DNA of 64,000 bases from CAVQGZ01 sp963712175 (GTDB lineage Bacteria > Actinomycetota > Actinomycetes > Jiangellales > Jiangellaceae). A model generated the notes under the pieces. That model was given only the letters and a program-made list of their open reading frames with translations, ran no database searches and was not told where the DNA came from. The position numbers were made by a program, and so were the translations under genes. Positions within the stretch are counted from its first letter, which is position 1; every line of letters starts with the position of its first letter. The stretch spans positions 1 to 64,000 of the forward strand of contig CAVQGZ010000001.1 in the NCBI GenBank assembly GCA_963712175.1, written 5' to 3'. Of this stretch, positions 35,538 through 43,377 are shown one piece after another.

Positions 35538-36170
35538 TCAGTCGTCGTCGAGCCAGGGGCTGCGGGATCCGTAGGGCAGGAGCCGGATCTCCTCACCGAT
35601 GCTGCGCGCGTCCACGAAGGCGAGGTCGTCCACCAGCAGCACTCCGGCCGACGCCGGTCGCACGGCCACCCAGATCCAGACCAGGTCGCGCTCCCCCACC
35701 ACGACGGCATGGTCGCCGCCGGTCGGAACCACCCACATCGGCACGGGGTGGCCCTCGACGTCGACGTGGGTGTAGGGCGGCCCATCGACGGCGCCGCCGG
35801 GGTCGGTGCCGGTCAGCCCGGCTCGACCGGCGGCGAACCCCACACCCGGCTCCTCGGCGACGATGAGGATCTCCGCGGGTCCTCCGAGCGGGCTCGGACC
35901 GCTCAGGGCCGTGGCCACCGCCGCGATGCCGCCGACGTCGTCACCGACCGGCGCAATCCCGCTGACGACCCATCCATCGGGCAATGGCCACGGCAGCCAC
36001 ACGGGCACGCGGGAAGACAGGCTGACATGGCGCATCCAGTCCGCCGTCGGGTCCGGGGCGGGGTGCATCGGCGGCACCGCGCCGTGCTCCGGGCACTGCC
36101 AGGCGCTCGACCACACGTTGGGCGGGCTGAGCTCTCGGGCGCAGCGCGGACACCTGGCGCCTTCATCCAT
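35538..36170 (-). CDS. DUF6758 family protein with N-terminal zinc-ribbon
   Basis: A 210-residue protein of the actinobacterial DUF6758 type. It begins MDEGARCPRCARELSPPN with CPRC and a later CPEHG, a likely zinc ribbon, followed by a beta-rich domain (DWMRHVSLSSRVPVWLPWPLPDGW..). No enzymatic motif is visible. The frame is open far upstream, but ATG 36170 starts right at the zinc ribbon. It is the first gene of the DUF6758-PHP-nuclease operon and divergent from the Nudix gene. Confidence 0.85.
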   Translation of the reverse strand: MDEGARCPRCARELSPPNVWSSAWQCPEHGAVPPMHPAPDPTADWMRHVSLSSRVPVWLPWPLPDGWVVSGIAPVGDDVGGIAAVATALSGPSPLGGPAEILIVAEEPGVGFAAGRAGLTGTDPGGAVDGPPYTHVDVEGHPVPMWVVPTGGDHAVVVGERDLVWIWVAVRPASAGVLLVDDLAFVDARSIGEEIRLLPYGSRSPWLDDD

Positions 36171-36212
36171 GGGCAGGACGCTTGCCGAGGTCGGCGACGC
36201 CGTCAAGGACGT

Positions 36213-36674
36213 ATGGACCCGAACCCCGGCGTCACGACCACCGGTGCCCCGGCGCGTACCGTCGACGACGTGCCCGAACGTGCGTGGACGTTGTGCGCCG
36301 GTGGCGTCCTCGTCGACGACGCCGGGCGCGTGCTGCTCGTGCGCCGGGGTCACGATCCCTACGCGGGCACCTGGTCGTTGCCCAGCGGCCGCGTCGAGCC
36401 CGGCGAGGACGTCCGCGCGGGCGCGTCGCGTGAGGTCCGCGAGGAGACGGGGCTCGAGGTCGAGGTGCACGACCTCCTCGGCGTCGTGCGACGACAGGAC
36501 CCGGCCGGGATCCATCACTACGAGATCCACGACTTCGCCTGCCGCGTCGTGGGCGGGCGGCTCAGCGCCGGCGACGACGCTGACGACGTCGGATGGTTCA
36601 GCGAGGCCGAGATGGCCGAGATGGCGCTGTCACCCGGGTTGCTCGTGGCTCTGCGGGACTTCGGCGTCCTCTGA
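36213..36674 (+). CDS. Nudix hydrolase
   Basis: A 153-residue Nudix protein with a canonical box, GRVEPGEDVRAGASREVREETGLEV, after CAGGVLVDDAGRVLLVRRG. Its closest general type is the ADP-ribose pyrophosphatase/MutT-like group, but the substrate cannot be told from sequence. ATG 36213 has AAGGAC close upstream; GTG 36270 is an alternative start. It is divergent from the DUF6758 gene and convergent with the MaoC gene. Confidence 0.9.
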   Translation: MDPNPGVTTTGAPARTVDDVPERAWTLCAGGVLVDDAGRVLLVRRGHDPYAGTWSLPSGRVEPGEDVRAGASREVREETGLEVEVHDLLGVVRRQDPAGIHHYEIHDFACRVVGGRLSAGDDADDVGWFSEAEMAEMALSPGLLVALRDFGVL

Positions 36675-36699
36675 GCCCGAAGGCCAAGCCGGCAACGCG

Positions 36700-37206
36700 T
36701 CAGGCCGTGTCGGTGGGCTCCGGGCGGGGCTCCATGTCACCGACCACCTCGTGCTTGGGCACCATCACCCGCCGCCGGAAGATGCACACGAGCGTGCCGT
36801 CCTGGTTGTAGCCGCGGGTCTCGACCGAGACGACGCCTCGGTCGTTCTTCGACGACGACTCCTTCTTGTCCAGCACGGTCGTCTCGCCGTAGATGGTGTC
36901 GCCGTGGAAGGTCGGCGCGACGTGGCGCAGCGACTCCACCTCGAGGTTGGCGATTGCCTTGCCCGAGACGTCCGGCACCGACATGCCCAGGAGCAGCGAG
37001 TAGATGTAGTTGCCGACGACCACGTTCTTGCCGAACTGCGTGGACGTCTCGGCGTAGTGCGCGTCCAGGTGCAGCGGGTGGTGGTTCATCGTGATGAGGC
37101 AGAACAGGTGGTCGTCGTACTCCGTGACCGTCTTGCCTGGCCAGTGCTTGTAGGTGGCCCCGACCTCGAAGTCCTCGTAGAAGCGCCCGAATTTCATGCC
37201 GCTCAT
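36700..37206 (-). CDS. MaoC-like hydratase (mesaconyl-CoA hydratase-like)
   Basis: A 168-residue hotdog-fold protein with the R-hydratase signature: FEVGATYKHWPGKTVTEYDDHLFCLITMNHHPLHLDAHYA (catalytic Asp/His region), then GKNVVVGNYIYSLLLGMS. This form resembles the MaoC proteins found beside crotonyl-CoA carboxylase/reductase genes in streptomycetes, where they may hydrate mesaconyl-CoA. A nearby acyl-CoA dehydrogenase and a CitE-like lyase on the same strand strengthen that reading, but ccr itself is not in the window. Confidence 0.85.
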   Translation of the reverse strand: MSGMKFGRFYEDFEVGATYKHWPGKTVTEYDDHLFCLITMNHHPLHLDAHYAETSTQFGKNVVVGNYIYSLLLGMSVPDVSGKAIANLEVESLRHVAPTFHGDTIYGETTVLDKKESSSKNDRGVVSVETRGYNQDGTLVCIFRRRVMVPKHEVVGDMEPRPEPTDTA

Positions 37207-37292
37207 CGTGCCTCATCGACCGGTTCAGGTGACCCCGCGGGTGGTGTGCGCCTGCTCACTCCGGCGGCCCGGCCGTCGGGACTGACGGCGGG

Positions 37293-37341
37293 AATGACCA
37301 CGTTAGGCAGGCTTGGACAGCCCTCACACAGCGGATACGCC
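37293..37341 (-). repeat. Dispersed 49-bp intergenic element, copy B
   Basis: This is the inverted copy of the element at 11522-11570, with the same 15 + 12 + 22 layout. It lies between the acyl-CoA dehydrogenase and MaoC genes, and its left arm forms one side of the hairpin at 37319-37352. Confidence 0.8.
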
Positions 37342-37352
37342 GTGCAAGGGCT
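37319..37352 (-). terminator. 15-bp hairpin after the acyl-CoA dehydrogenase gene
   Basis: On the minus strand, AGCCCTTGCACGGCG pairs with CGCTGTGTGAGGGCT around a TATC loop. Three of the pairs are G-U, so the structure is stable only as minus-strand RNA, which is the sense of the upstream acyl-CoA dehydrogenase transcript. It partly coincides with repeat copy B. Confidence 0.6.
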
Positions 37353-37381
37353 GAACAAGCCACGTGAAGGGGTCCCCACCG

Positions 37382-37422
37382 ACGCGTCTGGTCAGGAGCC
37401 CACCCACGCGTCTGGTCAGGAG
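37382..37422. repeat. 24-bp tandem duplication at the acyl-CoA dehydrogenase stop codon
   Basis: ACGCGTCTGGTCAGGAG occurs at 37382-37398 and again at 37406-37422; the full unit is about 24 bp with one mismatch. The right copy contains the stop codon of the dehydrogenase gene and the left copy lies just after it. Confidence 0.75.
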
Positions 37423-38612
37423 AGCTTGTACTCCTCCAGCAGGCGACGCCCGACGATCATGCGCTGGATGTCAGCCGTGCCCTCGCCGATCAGGAGCATC
37501 GGGGCCTCCCGGTAGAGGCGCTCGATCTCGTACTCCTTCGAGTACCCGTAGCCGCCGTGGATCCGGAAGGAGTCCTCGACGACCTCCTTGCAGAACTCGC
37601 TGGCGAGGTACTTCGCCATGCCGGCCTCGAGGTCGTTGCGCTCGCCGGAGTCCTTCATCCGGGCTGCCTTGACCATCATCAGGTGGGACGCCTCCACCTT
37701 CGTGGCCATCTCGGCCAGTCGGAACATGACCGCCTGGTGCTGGGCGATCTGCTTGCCGAACGTCTCGCGCTGCTGTGCGTACTGGATCCCGAGCTCGAAC
37801 GCCCGCTTCGAGACCCCGCACGCCCGGGCTGCGACGTTCACGCGGCCCACCTCGACGCCGTCCATCATCTGGTAGAAGCCCTTTCCACCGGCCCCACCCA
37901 GGATGTTCTCCGCACCCGTGCGGAACCCCTCGAGCACCAGCTCGGTGGTGTCCACGCCCTTGTACCCCATCTTCTCGATCTTCCCGGGGATGGTGAGACC
38001 GGGTGCGACCTCGCCGAAGCCCGGCTCCTTCTCGATGACGAACGTCGTCATGTTCTTGTAGACGCTGTCGGCTCCCTCGTCGGTCAGGACGAGAACGGCG
38101 ACGAGGCTGGACGACCCGCCGTTGGTGAGCCACATCTTCGAGCCGTTGATCTCGTAGGTGTCGTCGTCCACCTTGGTGGCCGCGGTGCGGATCGCTGCGA
38201 CGTCCGAGCCGCAGCCCGGTTCCGACATGGAGAACGCGCCGCGCAGCTCACCGGCTGCCATGCGGGGCAGCCACCGCTGCTTCTGCTCCTCGGTGCCGTG
38301 CTGGGCGACCATCCACGCCACGATGAAGTGGGTGTTGATGACACCGGAGACGCTCATCCATCCGCGGGCCAGCTCTTCGACGACGAGGGCGTAGGTCAGC
38401 AGCGACTCACCGAGACCGCCGTACTCCTCGGGGATCATCAGCCCGAAGATGCCCATGTCCTTCAGTCCCTCGACGATCTCGTCGGGGTAGGCGTCCTTGT
38501 GCTCGAGATCCGTAGCCACCGGGATGATCTGCTCGTCCACGTACTCACGGACGGTCTTGAGTATCTCCTGCTGGATGTCGGTGAGGCCGTCGGTCTGCGC
38601 GAGGCGGTCCAT
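37416..38612 (-). CDS. Acyl-CoA dehydrogenase
   Basis: A 398-residue flavin-dependent acyl-CoA dehydrogenase. It shows the FAD/substrate segments FSMSEPGCGSDVAAIRT and SKMWLTNGG, the helix RETFGKQIAQHQAVMFRLAEMA and RIHGGYGYSKEYEIERLYREA. The catalytic Glu is probably that of IGEGTADIQR. It is shorter than the Rhodobacter methylsuccinyl-CoA dehydrogenase but similar to streptomycete dehydrogenases beside MaoC and CitE-like genes. AAGGAG is 4 nt before ATG. Substrate specificity is not decided. Confidence 0.92.
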   Translation of the reverse strand: MDRLAQTDGLTDIQQEILKTVREYVDEQIIPVATDLEHKDAYPDEIVEGLKDMGIFGLMIPEEYGGLGESLLTYALVVEELARGWMSVSGVINTHFIVAWMVAQHGTEEQKQRWLPRMAAGELRGAFSMSEPGCGSDVAAIRTAATKVDDDTYEINGSKMWLTNGGSSSLVAVLVLTDEGADSVYKNMTTFVIEKEPGFGEVAPGLTIPGKIEKMGYKGVDTTELVLEGFRTGAENILGGAGGKGFYQMMDGVEVGRVNVAARACGVSKRAFELGIQYAQQRETFGKQIAQHQAVMFRLAEMATKVEASHLMMVKAARMKDSGERNDLEAGMAKYLASEFCKEVVEDSFRIHGGYGYSKEYEIERLYREAPMLLIGEGTADIQRMIVGRRLLEEYKLS

Positions 38613-38790
38613 GAGTCTCCTTGGGACGTGTCAATGAGGCCCGAAGGCGGGCATGCGGCTCCCAGTATCCGCCGCCGACGCCGGAAAGGCACCGTTGGAT
38701 TGCTCACAAACCGGTCCATGCCCCGCCGCGGTAGCCAGCCCCGCCCCGCCGCAGAGCGCGGAACCCGTCACAGCGGGCGTGCGGCAGGCT

Positions 38791-40374
38791 TCAGAAGTAG
38801 ATCACCATGAGCTGGGCGATGATCACCTTGCCGAGCATGATCACGGGGAAGATCATCGCGTAGAGCACCGCGATCCGCTGGTCGCCCACCTTGTCCATCG
38901 AGTAGGCGAACGGCGCGGGGTTGAGCTGCGAGCCGGTCAGCCCCCCGAGCGCCCGCGCGGTGCCGTACCTGAGCACGGCCCGCAGCCCCAGGATGTTGAC
39001 CACGGCATGGATGAGGCAGAAGGTCAGGGCCACCGCCAGCAGCTTGAGGCCGAGATCCGAGGTCAGGGCGTCGGCCAGGTTGGCGCCCGACCCGGTGCCC
39101 ACGGCAGCCAGGAAGATGAGCAGGAACAGCTGGTTGAAGGCGTTGTTCACCCCGGACGGCAGCTGCCAGACGATCGGCCCCGTGCGGCCCAGCGCGCCCA
39201 GAACCACGCCGATGATCAGCGGCCCCGTCGCGGTGCCGAGGACGAAGTCGCCGCCACCAGGCAGCGGGATCGACAGCAGCCCGAACAGCAGCCCGATCGA
39301 CAGCCCGAGGCCGAGGCCCAGAGCGTTGATGTCACCGGCAGCCCGCTCGGAGTCCCCAAGATGCTTGGTGATCTCGGGCAGGACGTCTCGACGAGCCGTG
39401 ACCCGCAGCCTGTCCCCCATCTGCAGCACCAGGTCAGGTGTGGCGATGAGGTCGACGTCGCCTCGGCGCACCCGACTCACGGCCGCGTCGTACTTGTGAT
39501 CGAGGTCGAGCTCGGCGAGCGTCTGACCGACGAAGGCCCGGTTCGACACGGCCACGCGCCGAAAGTCGATCTGGCTGCGGTCGTGCCACGGCTCGCGGTC
39601 CGACAGCTCACCGACGGAGTCGAGCAGAGCCCCCAACCGGTCGTCGGCCACCGTCACCGTGATCAGGTCCCCGAGACGGACCTCGGCGTCCCCGCGAGCC
39701 ACCACCGTGTCCCGGTCGCGCGTGATGCGCGACACGACGGCACCGTAGCGCTGCGACAAACCAGTGACCGAGACGGTCACCGGCTTGGTGACCTCGACTG
39801 TCTTGACCACCAGCGAGGGCAGGCGCTCGGAGTCCTCCTTCGTGGGACGTCGCTTGCCGGCGCTCATGAGGTAGATGCAGCCGAGGATCGTGATGAGGAC
39901 TGCGAACGGGTAGGCCACTGCGTAGCCGACGGCAGGCTCAGGGGGCACCTCGCCGCCGGCAGCGAGCTGCTGCTGGACGGCGCCCAGCGCTGGGGTGGCC
40001 GTCCCCGCCCCGGCGTATGCGCCGGCGATGTAGGGGGTCTCGACACCCAGGGCCCGGCCTACGGCGAGTCCACCGGCGGCCATGGCGATGATCGCGGCGA
40101 GGGCGACGAAGAGCGGCTGGTAGGACGTCCTGATCGCGCGGACGAAGGATGGCCCCGCCGCCAGGCCCACCATGTAGCAGAAGACGCACAGCCCGATCGA
40201 GGAGTAGACGGGGTCGAGCGCTACGTCGGCGTTGGCGGCCGACAGCGCCAGGCCGGCGAACAGCGCCCCCGCGGGACCGAAGGAAACCGGCCCGAACCGG
40301 ATCATCCCGAAGGCGACCCCCACCCCGATGCAGAAGAAGAGCGTGAGCAACGGGTTGTCCACGAAGACCTGCAT
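38791..40374 (-). CDS. AspT/YidE-family transporter with two RCK_C (TrkA-C) domains
   Basis: A 527-residue membrane protein: five helices (LLTLFFCIGVGVAFGMIRFG...), a central cytoplasmic block (about residues 170-340) with two RCK_C domains, then six further helices, including GTGSGANLADALTSDLG. This is the aspartate:alanine exchanger (AspT)/YidE/YbjL architecture. The transported solute is probably a small carboxylate or amino acid. It lies between the CitE-like lyase and the acyl-CoA dehydrogenase genes on the same strand and might move a C4/C5 acid of that pathway. Confidence 0.9.
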   Translation of the reverse strand: MQVFVDNPLLTLFFCIGVGVAFGMIRFGPVSFGPAGALFAGLALSAANADVALDPVYSSIGLCVFCYMVGLAAGPSFVRAIRTSYQPLFVALAAIIAMAAGGLAVGRALGVETPYIAGAYAGAGTATPALGAVQQQLAAGGEVPPEPAVGYAVAYPFAVLITILGCIYLMSAGKRRPTKEDSERLPSLVVKTVEVTKPVTVSVTGLSQRYGAVVSRITRDRDTVVARGDAEVRLGDLITVTVADDRLGALLDSVGELSDREPWHDRSQIDFRRVAVSNRAFVGQTLAELDLDHKYDAAVSRVRRGDVDLIATPDLVLQMGDRLRVTARRDVLPEITKHLGDSERAAGDINALGLGLGLSIGLLFGLLSIPLPGGGDFVLGTATGPLIIGVVLGALGRTGPIVWQLPSGVNNAFNQLFLLIFLAAVGTGSGANLADALTSDLGLKLLAVALTFCLIHAVVNILGLRAVLRYGTARALGGLTGSQLNPAPFAYSMDKVGDQRIAVLYAMIFPVIMLGKVIIAQLMVIYF

Positions 40375-40479
40375 GCCTGCCCCCTCACCCGACAGATGCC
40401 ACGGGTCCGAGGCTATGGGTCAGCGGCCCCGCAGAGTGACTGATCGCCGCAACCGGGGCACGGACAGTGGCGAAGAGGG

Positions 40480-41478
40480 CTAGCTCTCCGGCGGGGTGAA
40501 CTGGGTGGTGCGCGTCATGCCCGCGGCCCGGCCCTTCGCGGCGATCACGGTAGCCATCTTGCGAGACGCCTCGTCGATCATCTCGTCGCCGAGCATCACC
40601 GCACCGAGCGCACCGCCCGCCGCCGACGTGTAGTAGTCGTAGGCGTCGAGGATCTCCTCGGCATGGTCGTAGTCGCTCTGGTCGGGGCTGTACACCTCGT
40701 TGGCGGCGTCGATCTGGCCGGGGTGCAGCACCCATTTGCCGTCGAACCCGAGCGCCGCCGAGCGCCCCGCCACGCGACGGAAGCCGTCGACGTCACGGAT
40801 CTGCAGGTAGGGCCCGTCGATCGCCTGCTTGTTGTGCGCACGCGCCGCCATGAGGATCCGCGACAGGATGTAGTGGTAGGCGTCGCCGACGTCGTAGCCC
40901 GGCGGCTGCTCGCCGACGACGAGCGACTTCATGTTGATCGAGGCCATGAAGTCAGCGGGGCCGAAGATGATGGTCTCCACGCGGGGGGAGGCCGAGGCGA
41001 TCCCGTCCACGTTCACCAGTCCCAGGGCGTTCTCGATCTGCGCCTCGATACCGATCCGACCGACCTCCAGGCCGTTCGTCTTCTCGATCTGGGTGAGGAG
41101 CAGGTCGAGGGCCACGACCTGCTCAGGCGTCTGCACCTTCGGCAGCATGATGCAGTCGAGGTTCGCCCCGGCACCTTCGACGATGGCGATCACGTCCCGG
41201 TAGGTCCAGTGCGTCGTCCAGTCGTTGACCCGCACGACCCGCGCCTTGCCGGTCCAGTCGCCCTCGTTCAGGGCGTCGACGACGTTGTCGCGGGCCCCCT
41301 CCTTGGCGATGGGGGCGACGGCGTCCTCGAGGTCGAGGAACACCTGGTCCGCGGGCAGGCCCTGGGCCTTGCCGAGCATCTTGACGTTCGAGCCGGGGAC
41401 AGCAAGGCACGAACGGCGCGAGCGCAGCGGTCGGGCAGCGGCGGATGGGTCGGATCCGGGAGTCACACCTGGGGTCAT
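40480..41478 (-). CDS. CitE-like/HpcH family CoA-ester lyase
   Basis: A 332-residue TIM-barrel protein: RRSCLAVPGSNVKMLGKAQGLPADQVFLDLEDAVAP, VRVNDWTTHW, IMLPKVQTPEQV, GIEAQIENALGLVNVDGIA and IFGPADFMASI, containing the Mg2+-binding Glu and Asp. The family includes malyl-CoA/beta-methylmalyl-CoA lyase and thioesterase, enzymes of the ethylmalonyl-CoA pathway, and the neighbouring MaoC and dehydrogenase genes agree. ATG 41478 lies 8 nt after TACCCT. Confidence 0.9.
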   Translation of the reverse strand: MTPGVTPGSDPSAAARPLRSRRSCLAVPGSNVKMLGKAQGLPADQVFLDLEDAVAPIAKEGARDNVVDALNEGDWTGKARVVRVNDWTTHWTYRDVIAIVEGAGANLDCIMLPKVQTPEQVVALDLLLTQIEKTNGLEVGRIGIEAQIENALGLVNVDGIASASPRVETIIFGPADFMASINMKSLVVGEQPPGYDVGDAYHYILSRILMAARAHNKQAIDGPYLQIRDVDGFRRVAGRSAALGFDGKWVLHPGQIDAANEVYSPDQSDYDHAEEILDAYDYYTSAAGGALGAVMLGDEMIDEASRKMATVIAAKGRAAGMTRTTQFTPPES

Positions 41479-41486
41479 GACGTCGC

Positions 41487-41492
41487 AGGGTA
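41487..41492 (-). promoter_or_regulatory. -10 hexamer for the CoA-ester lyase gene (near-leaderless)
   Basis: TACCCT on the minus strand, 8 nt before the ATG start. Confidence 0.4.
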
Positions 41493-41536
41493 GTCAGCCC
41501 GACCAGGCCAACCGGCGGCTCGACCGGTGACATCCC

Positions 41537-42472
41537 TCACGCGTCGGGCATCGGCGCCTCGTCCGGGACGTCCCGGGACGTCACGACCAGAGCCACCCCG
41601 ACCAGGACGAGCAGTGCCGCCGGCAGCGCCGCGACGGGTGGCACCTGATCGAGCCACACCGCCGCGATGAGGGTCGCCGCCGGTACCTCGAGCAGGATCA
41701 CCAGGGCCACCACGACCGGCCCCACCGTCCCCACGGCCCGGTTGAGCAGCGTGTGGCCGAGAAGCTGCGCCAGAACCGTCAGAACCAGCAGCAGCAGCCA
41801 CGTCTGCGCGTCGAACCCCAGCACCGGCACTCCGGCGACCAGGCAGACCGCGAGCAGCAGAACACTGGTCACCGCGTAGCACGACACGGAGTAGGCCGTC
41901 GTGCTCACCTGCTCACGGGCCCGGGCGCCCAACGCCACATAGCCCGCCGCGGCCACTCCGCCCAGCAGCGCCAGAACGTTGCCCAGCAGAGCCCGCGGGT
42001 CACCTCCCAGGTCCAGGCCCGTCAGCAGCAGGGCGCCCAGCACGGCGATCCCGATCCCGAGCCACACCCGCCCGCTGACGGTTGCGCCGGCGGCTCTGGC
42101 CAGCAAGGCGTTCCACACCGGCTGGACGGCGACGAGGGCCGTCGCGGCCGCCACGGTGGTCAGCGTCACTGCCGGGACCCAGGTCGCGAAGTGGGCGGCC
42201 AGCGCCGCACCCGCGAGCAGCACGACTCGGCGCAGCTGCGGGTCGGTCCAGACGGTGACCAGGTCTCGGCTGACGCGGGCCAGCGCCCAGGGCATCAGAG
42301 CCATGGTGCCGAAGACGTTGCGCCACAGGGCGATGGCCAGCGCCGGGGCGGCGATGACGGTGATGAGCGGCGCGGACGCGCCGATCCCGAGCACAGCCAG
42401 CGCGAGCAGCGGCACGTCCGCGCCGGTCGGGGCGCGCATCAGCGCGGCACCCGGGCGGGCGGCCTGGCTCAC
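41537..42472 (-). CDS. EamA/DMT-family transporter
   Basis: A 311-residue protein with about ten transmembrane helices in two repeated halves. Each half includes EamA-type segments such as ALVAVQPVWNALLARAAGATVSG and LLNRAVGTVGPVVVALVILLEVPAATLIAAVWLDQVP. DMT-family exporters carry amino acids, metabolites or drugs; no specificity signal is visible. The GTG start overlaps the stop of the lipoprotein gene by 4 nt (GTGA), so the two are translationally coupled. Confidence 0.9.
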   Translation of the reverse strand: MSQAARPGAALMRAPTGADVPLLALAVLGIGASAPLITVIAAPALAIALWRNVFGTMALMPWALARVSRDLVTVWTDPQLRRVVLLAGAALAAHFATWVPAVTLTTVAAATALVAVQPVWNALLARAAGATVSGRVWLGIGIAVLGALLLTGLDLGGDPRALLGNVLALLGGVAAAGYVALGARAREQVSTTAYSVSCYAVTSVLLLAVCLVAGVPVLGFDAQTWLLLLVLTVLAQLLGHTLLNRAVGTVGPVVVALVILLEVPAATLIAAVWLDQVPPVAALPAALLVLVGVALVVTSRDVPDEAPMPDA

Positions 42473-43326
42473 TCGTCAGGTGGCGAGGACGCCACCACCA
42501 CGTCGGACGCCTCAGGGGCGGCCAGGGTGACGTCCTCGTCGAAATCGCTCAGGCGCAGGACCCCGTCGGTCGCGGTCGCGCCCAGCCGTTCGACGAGCAC
42601 CGGGTAGGGCTCCCCGACACCCGCGATCCACGCGGTCGCCTCGCTGTCCAAGAACCTGATGCCCACCGCGGGAGTGCCGTCTATCACCGACGCCCCGACG
42701 GACTGCAGCGAACCGGTCGGGCTGAGGACGGCCTCGGCGAATGCAGCCGGGTCGGTGAAGGCCACCAGGTCGGCGGAGACGGACTCCGGCAGCAGCAGCC
42801 ACTTGTCCCCGAGCGTTCGGGCAGCGTCGTCCACGACGGTGTCGGCCAGCCACTCGAGGTTGCCCTGGACGTAGACGTCCCCGTCCACCGCGCGCAGCTT
42901 GAACGTCGAGCCGTCCTGACTCACGGTCCCGACCGAGCCTCGACCGACCCTGGCCGGTTCGGCCTCGTCGCCGGCTTCGTCAGGCGGGTCGACACCCTCG
43001 ACCACCTCGCCGGCCACGAACACCAGGTCGAGCGGCGCCCCAGCGGTGGGCGCCCCGGACACCCGGTAGCTGGCCGCGAATTCGAGTGCCTCACGCGCCT
43101 GGTCGAGAGCCTCCTGCGGCGTCAGCTCGTCGATCCCGTTGGAGATGTCCTCGTCAGGGTTGGCCAGGACAGTTGGCACCAGGGTGGGCTGGGGCGTCGC
43201 TCCCGGCGGCTCGGCCGAGGACCCGCACGCCGTCGCCAGCAGGGCCACGGACAACCCGACGACCCACCTCGATGTACCTCGCCCCGGCGGCCTGAGCCCA
43301 CGGGACGGGACAACCGAGCGTGGCAC
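42469..43326 (-). CDS. Secreted lipoprotein (LppX/LprG-like)
   Basis: A 285-residue lipoprotein: basic N-terminus, hydrophobic segment VVGLSVALLATAC with the lipobox Cys, a low-complexity linker, then an LppX_LprAFG-like domain (ALEFAASYRVSGAP, DGSTFKLRAVDGDVYVQGN, LDSEATAWIAGVGEPYPVLVERLG). Mycobacterial relatives bind triacylated lipids and carry them across the envelope. GTG 43326 is 7 nt after TAGTCT. It is coupled to the EamA transporter gene. Confidence 0.82.
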   Translation of the reverse strand: MPRSVVPSRGLRPPGRGTSRWVVGLSVALLATACGSSAEPPGATPQPTLVPTVLANPDEDISNGIDELTPQEALDQAREALEFAASYRVSGAPTAGAPLDLVFVAGEVVEGVDPPDEAGDEAEPARVGRGSVGTVSQDGSTFKLRAVDGDVYVQGNLEWLADTVVDDAARTLGDKWLLLPESVSADLVAFTDPAAFAEAVLSPTGSLQSVGASVIDGTPAVGIRFLDSEATAWIAGVGEPYPVLVERLGATATDGVLRLSDFDEDVTLAAPEASDVVVASSPPDE

Positions 43327-43333
43327 GCCCTTC

Positions 43334-43369
43334 AGACTAATCCGGCCTGGGCACCCACGCCGGTAGCCT
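43334..43369. promoter_or_regulatory. Divergent -10 hexamers for the lipoprotein and MgtE-like genes
   Basis: TAGTCT on the minus strand (43334-43339) lies 7 nt before the lipoprotein GTG. TAGCCT on the plus strand (43364-43369) lies 8 nt before the MgtE-like ATG. Both genes look near-leaderless. Confidence 0.45.
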
Positions 43370-43377
43370 CCGTAGCC

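Noticed and set aside
37382..37422. Repeats as the start of a CRISPR array
   Set aside because: There are only two direct copies with a 7-nt interval, one of them inside a coding region; no spacers and no cas genes. The Cas4-like nuclease at 33814-34701 is a stand-alone RecB-family protein.
38629..38634. Perfect TTGACA -35 on the minus strand before the acyl-CoA dehydrogenase
   Set aside because: It lies only 17 nt from the start codon, too close to serve as a -35 for that gene. There is no -10 at the right distance before the start.
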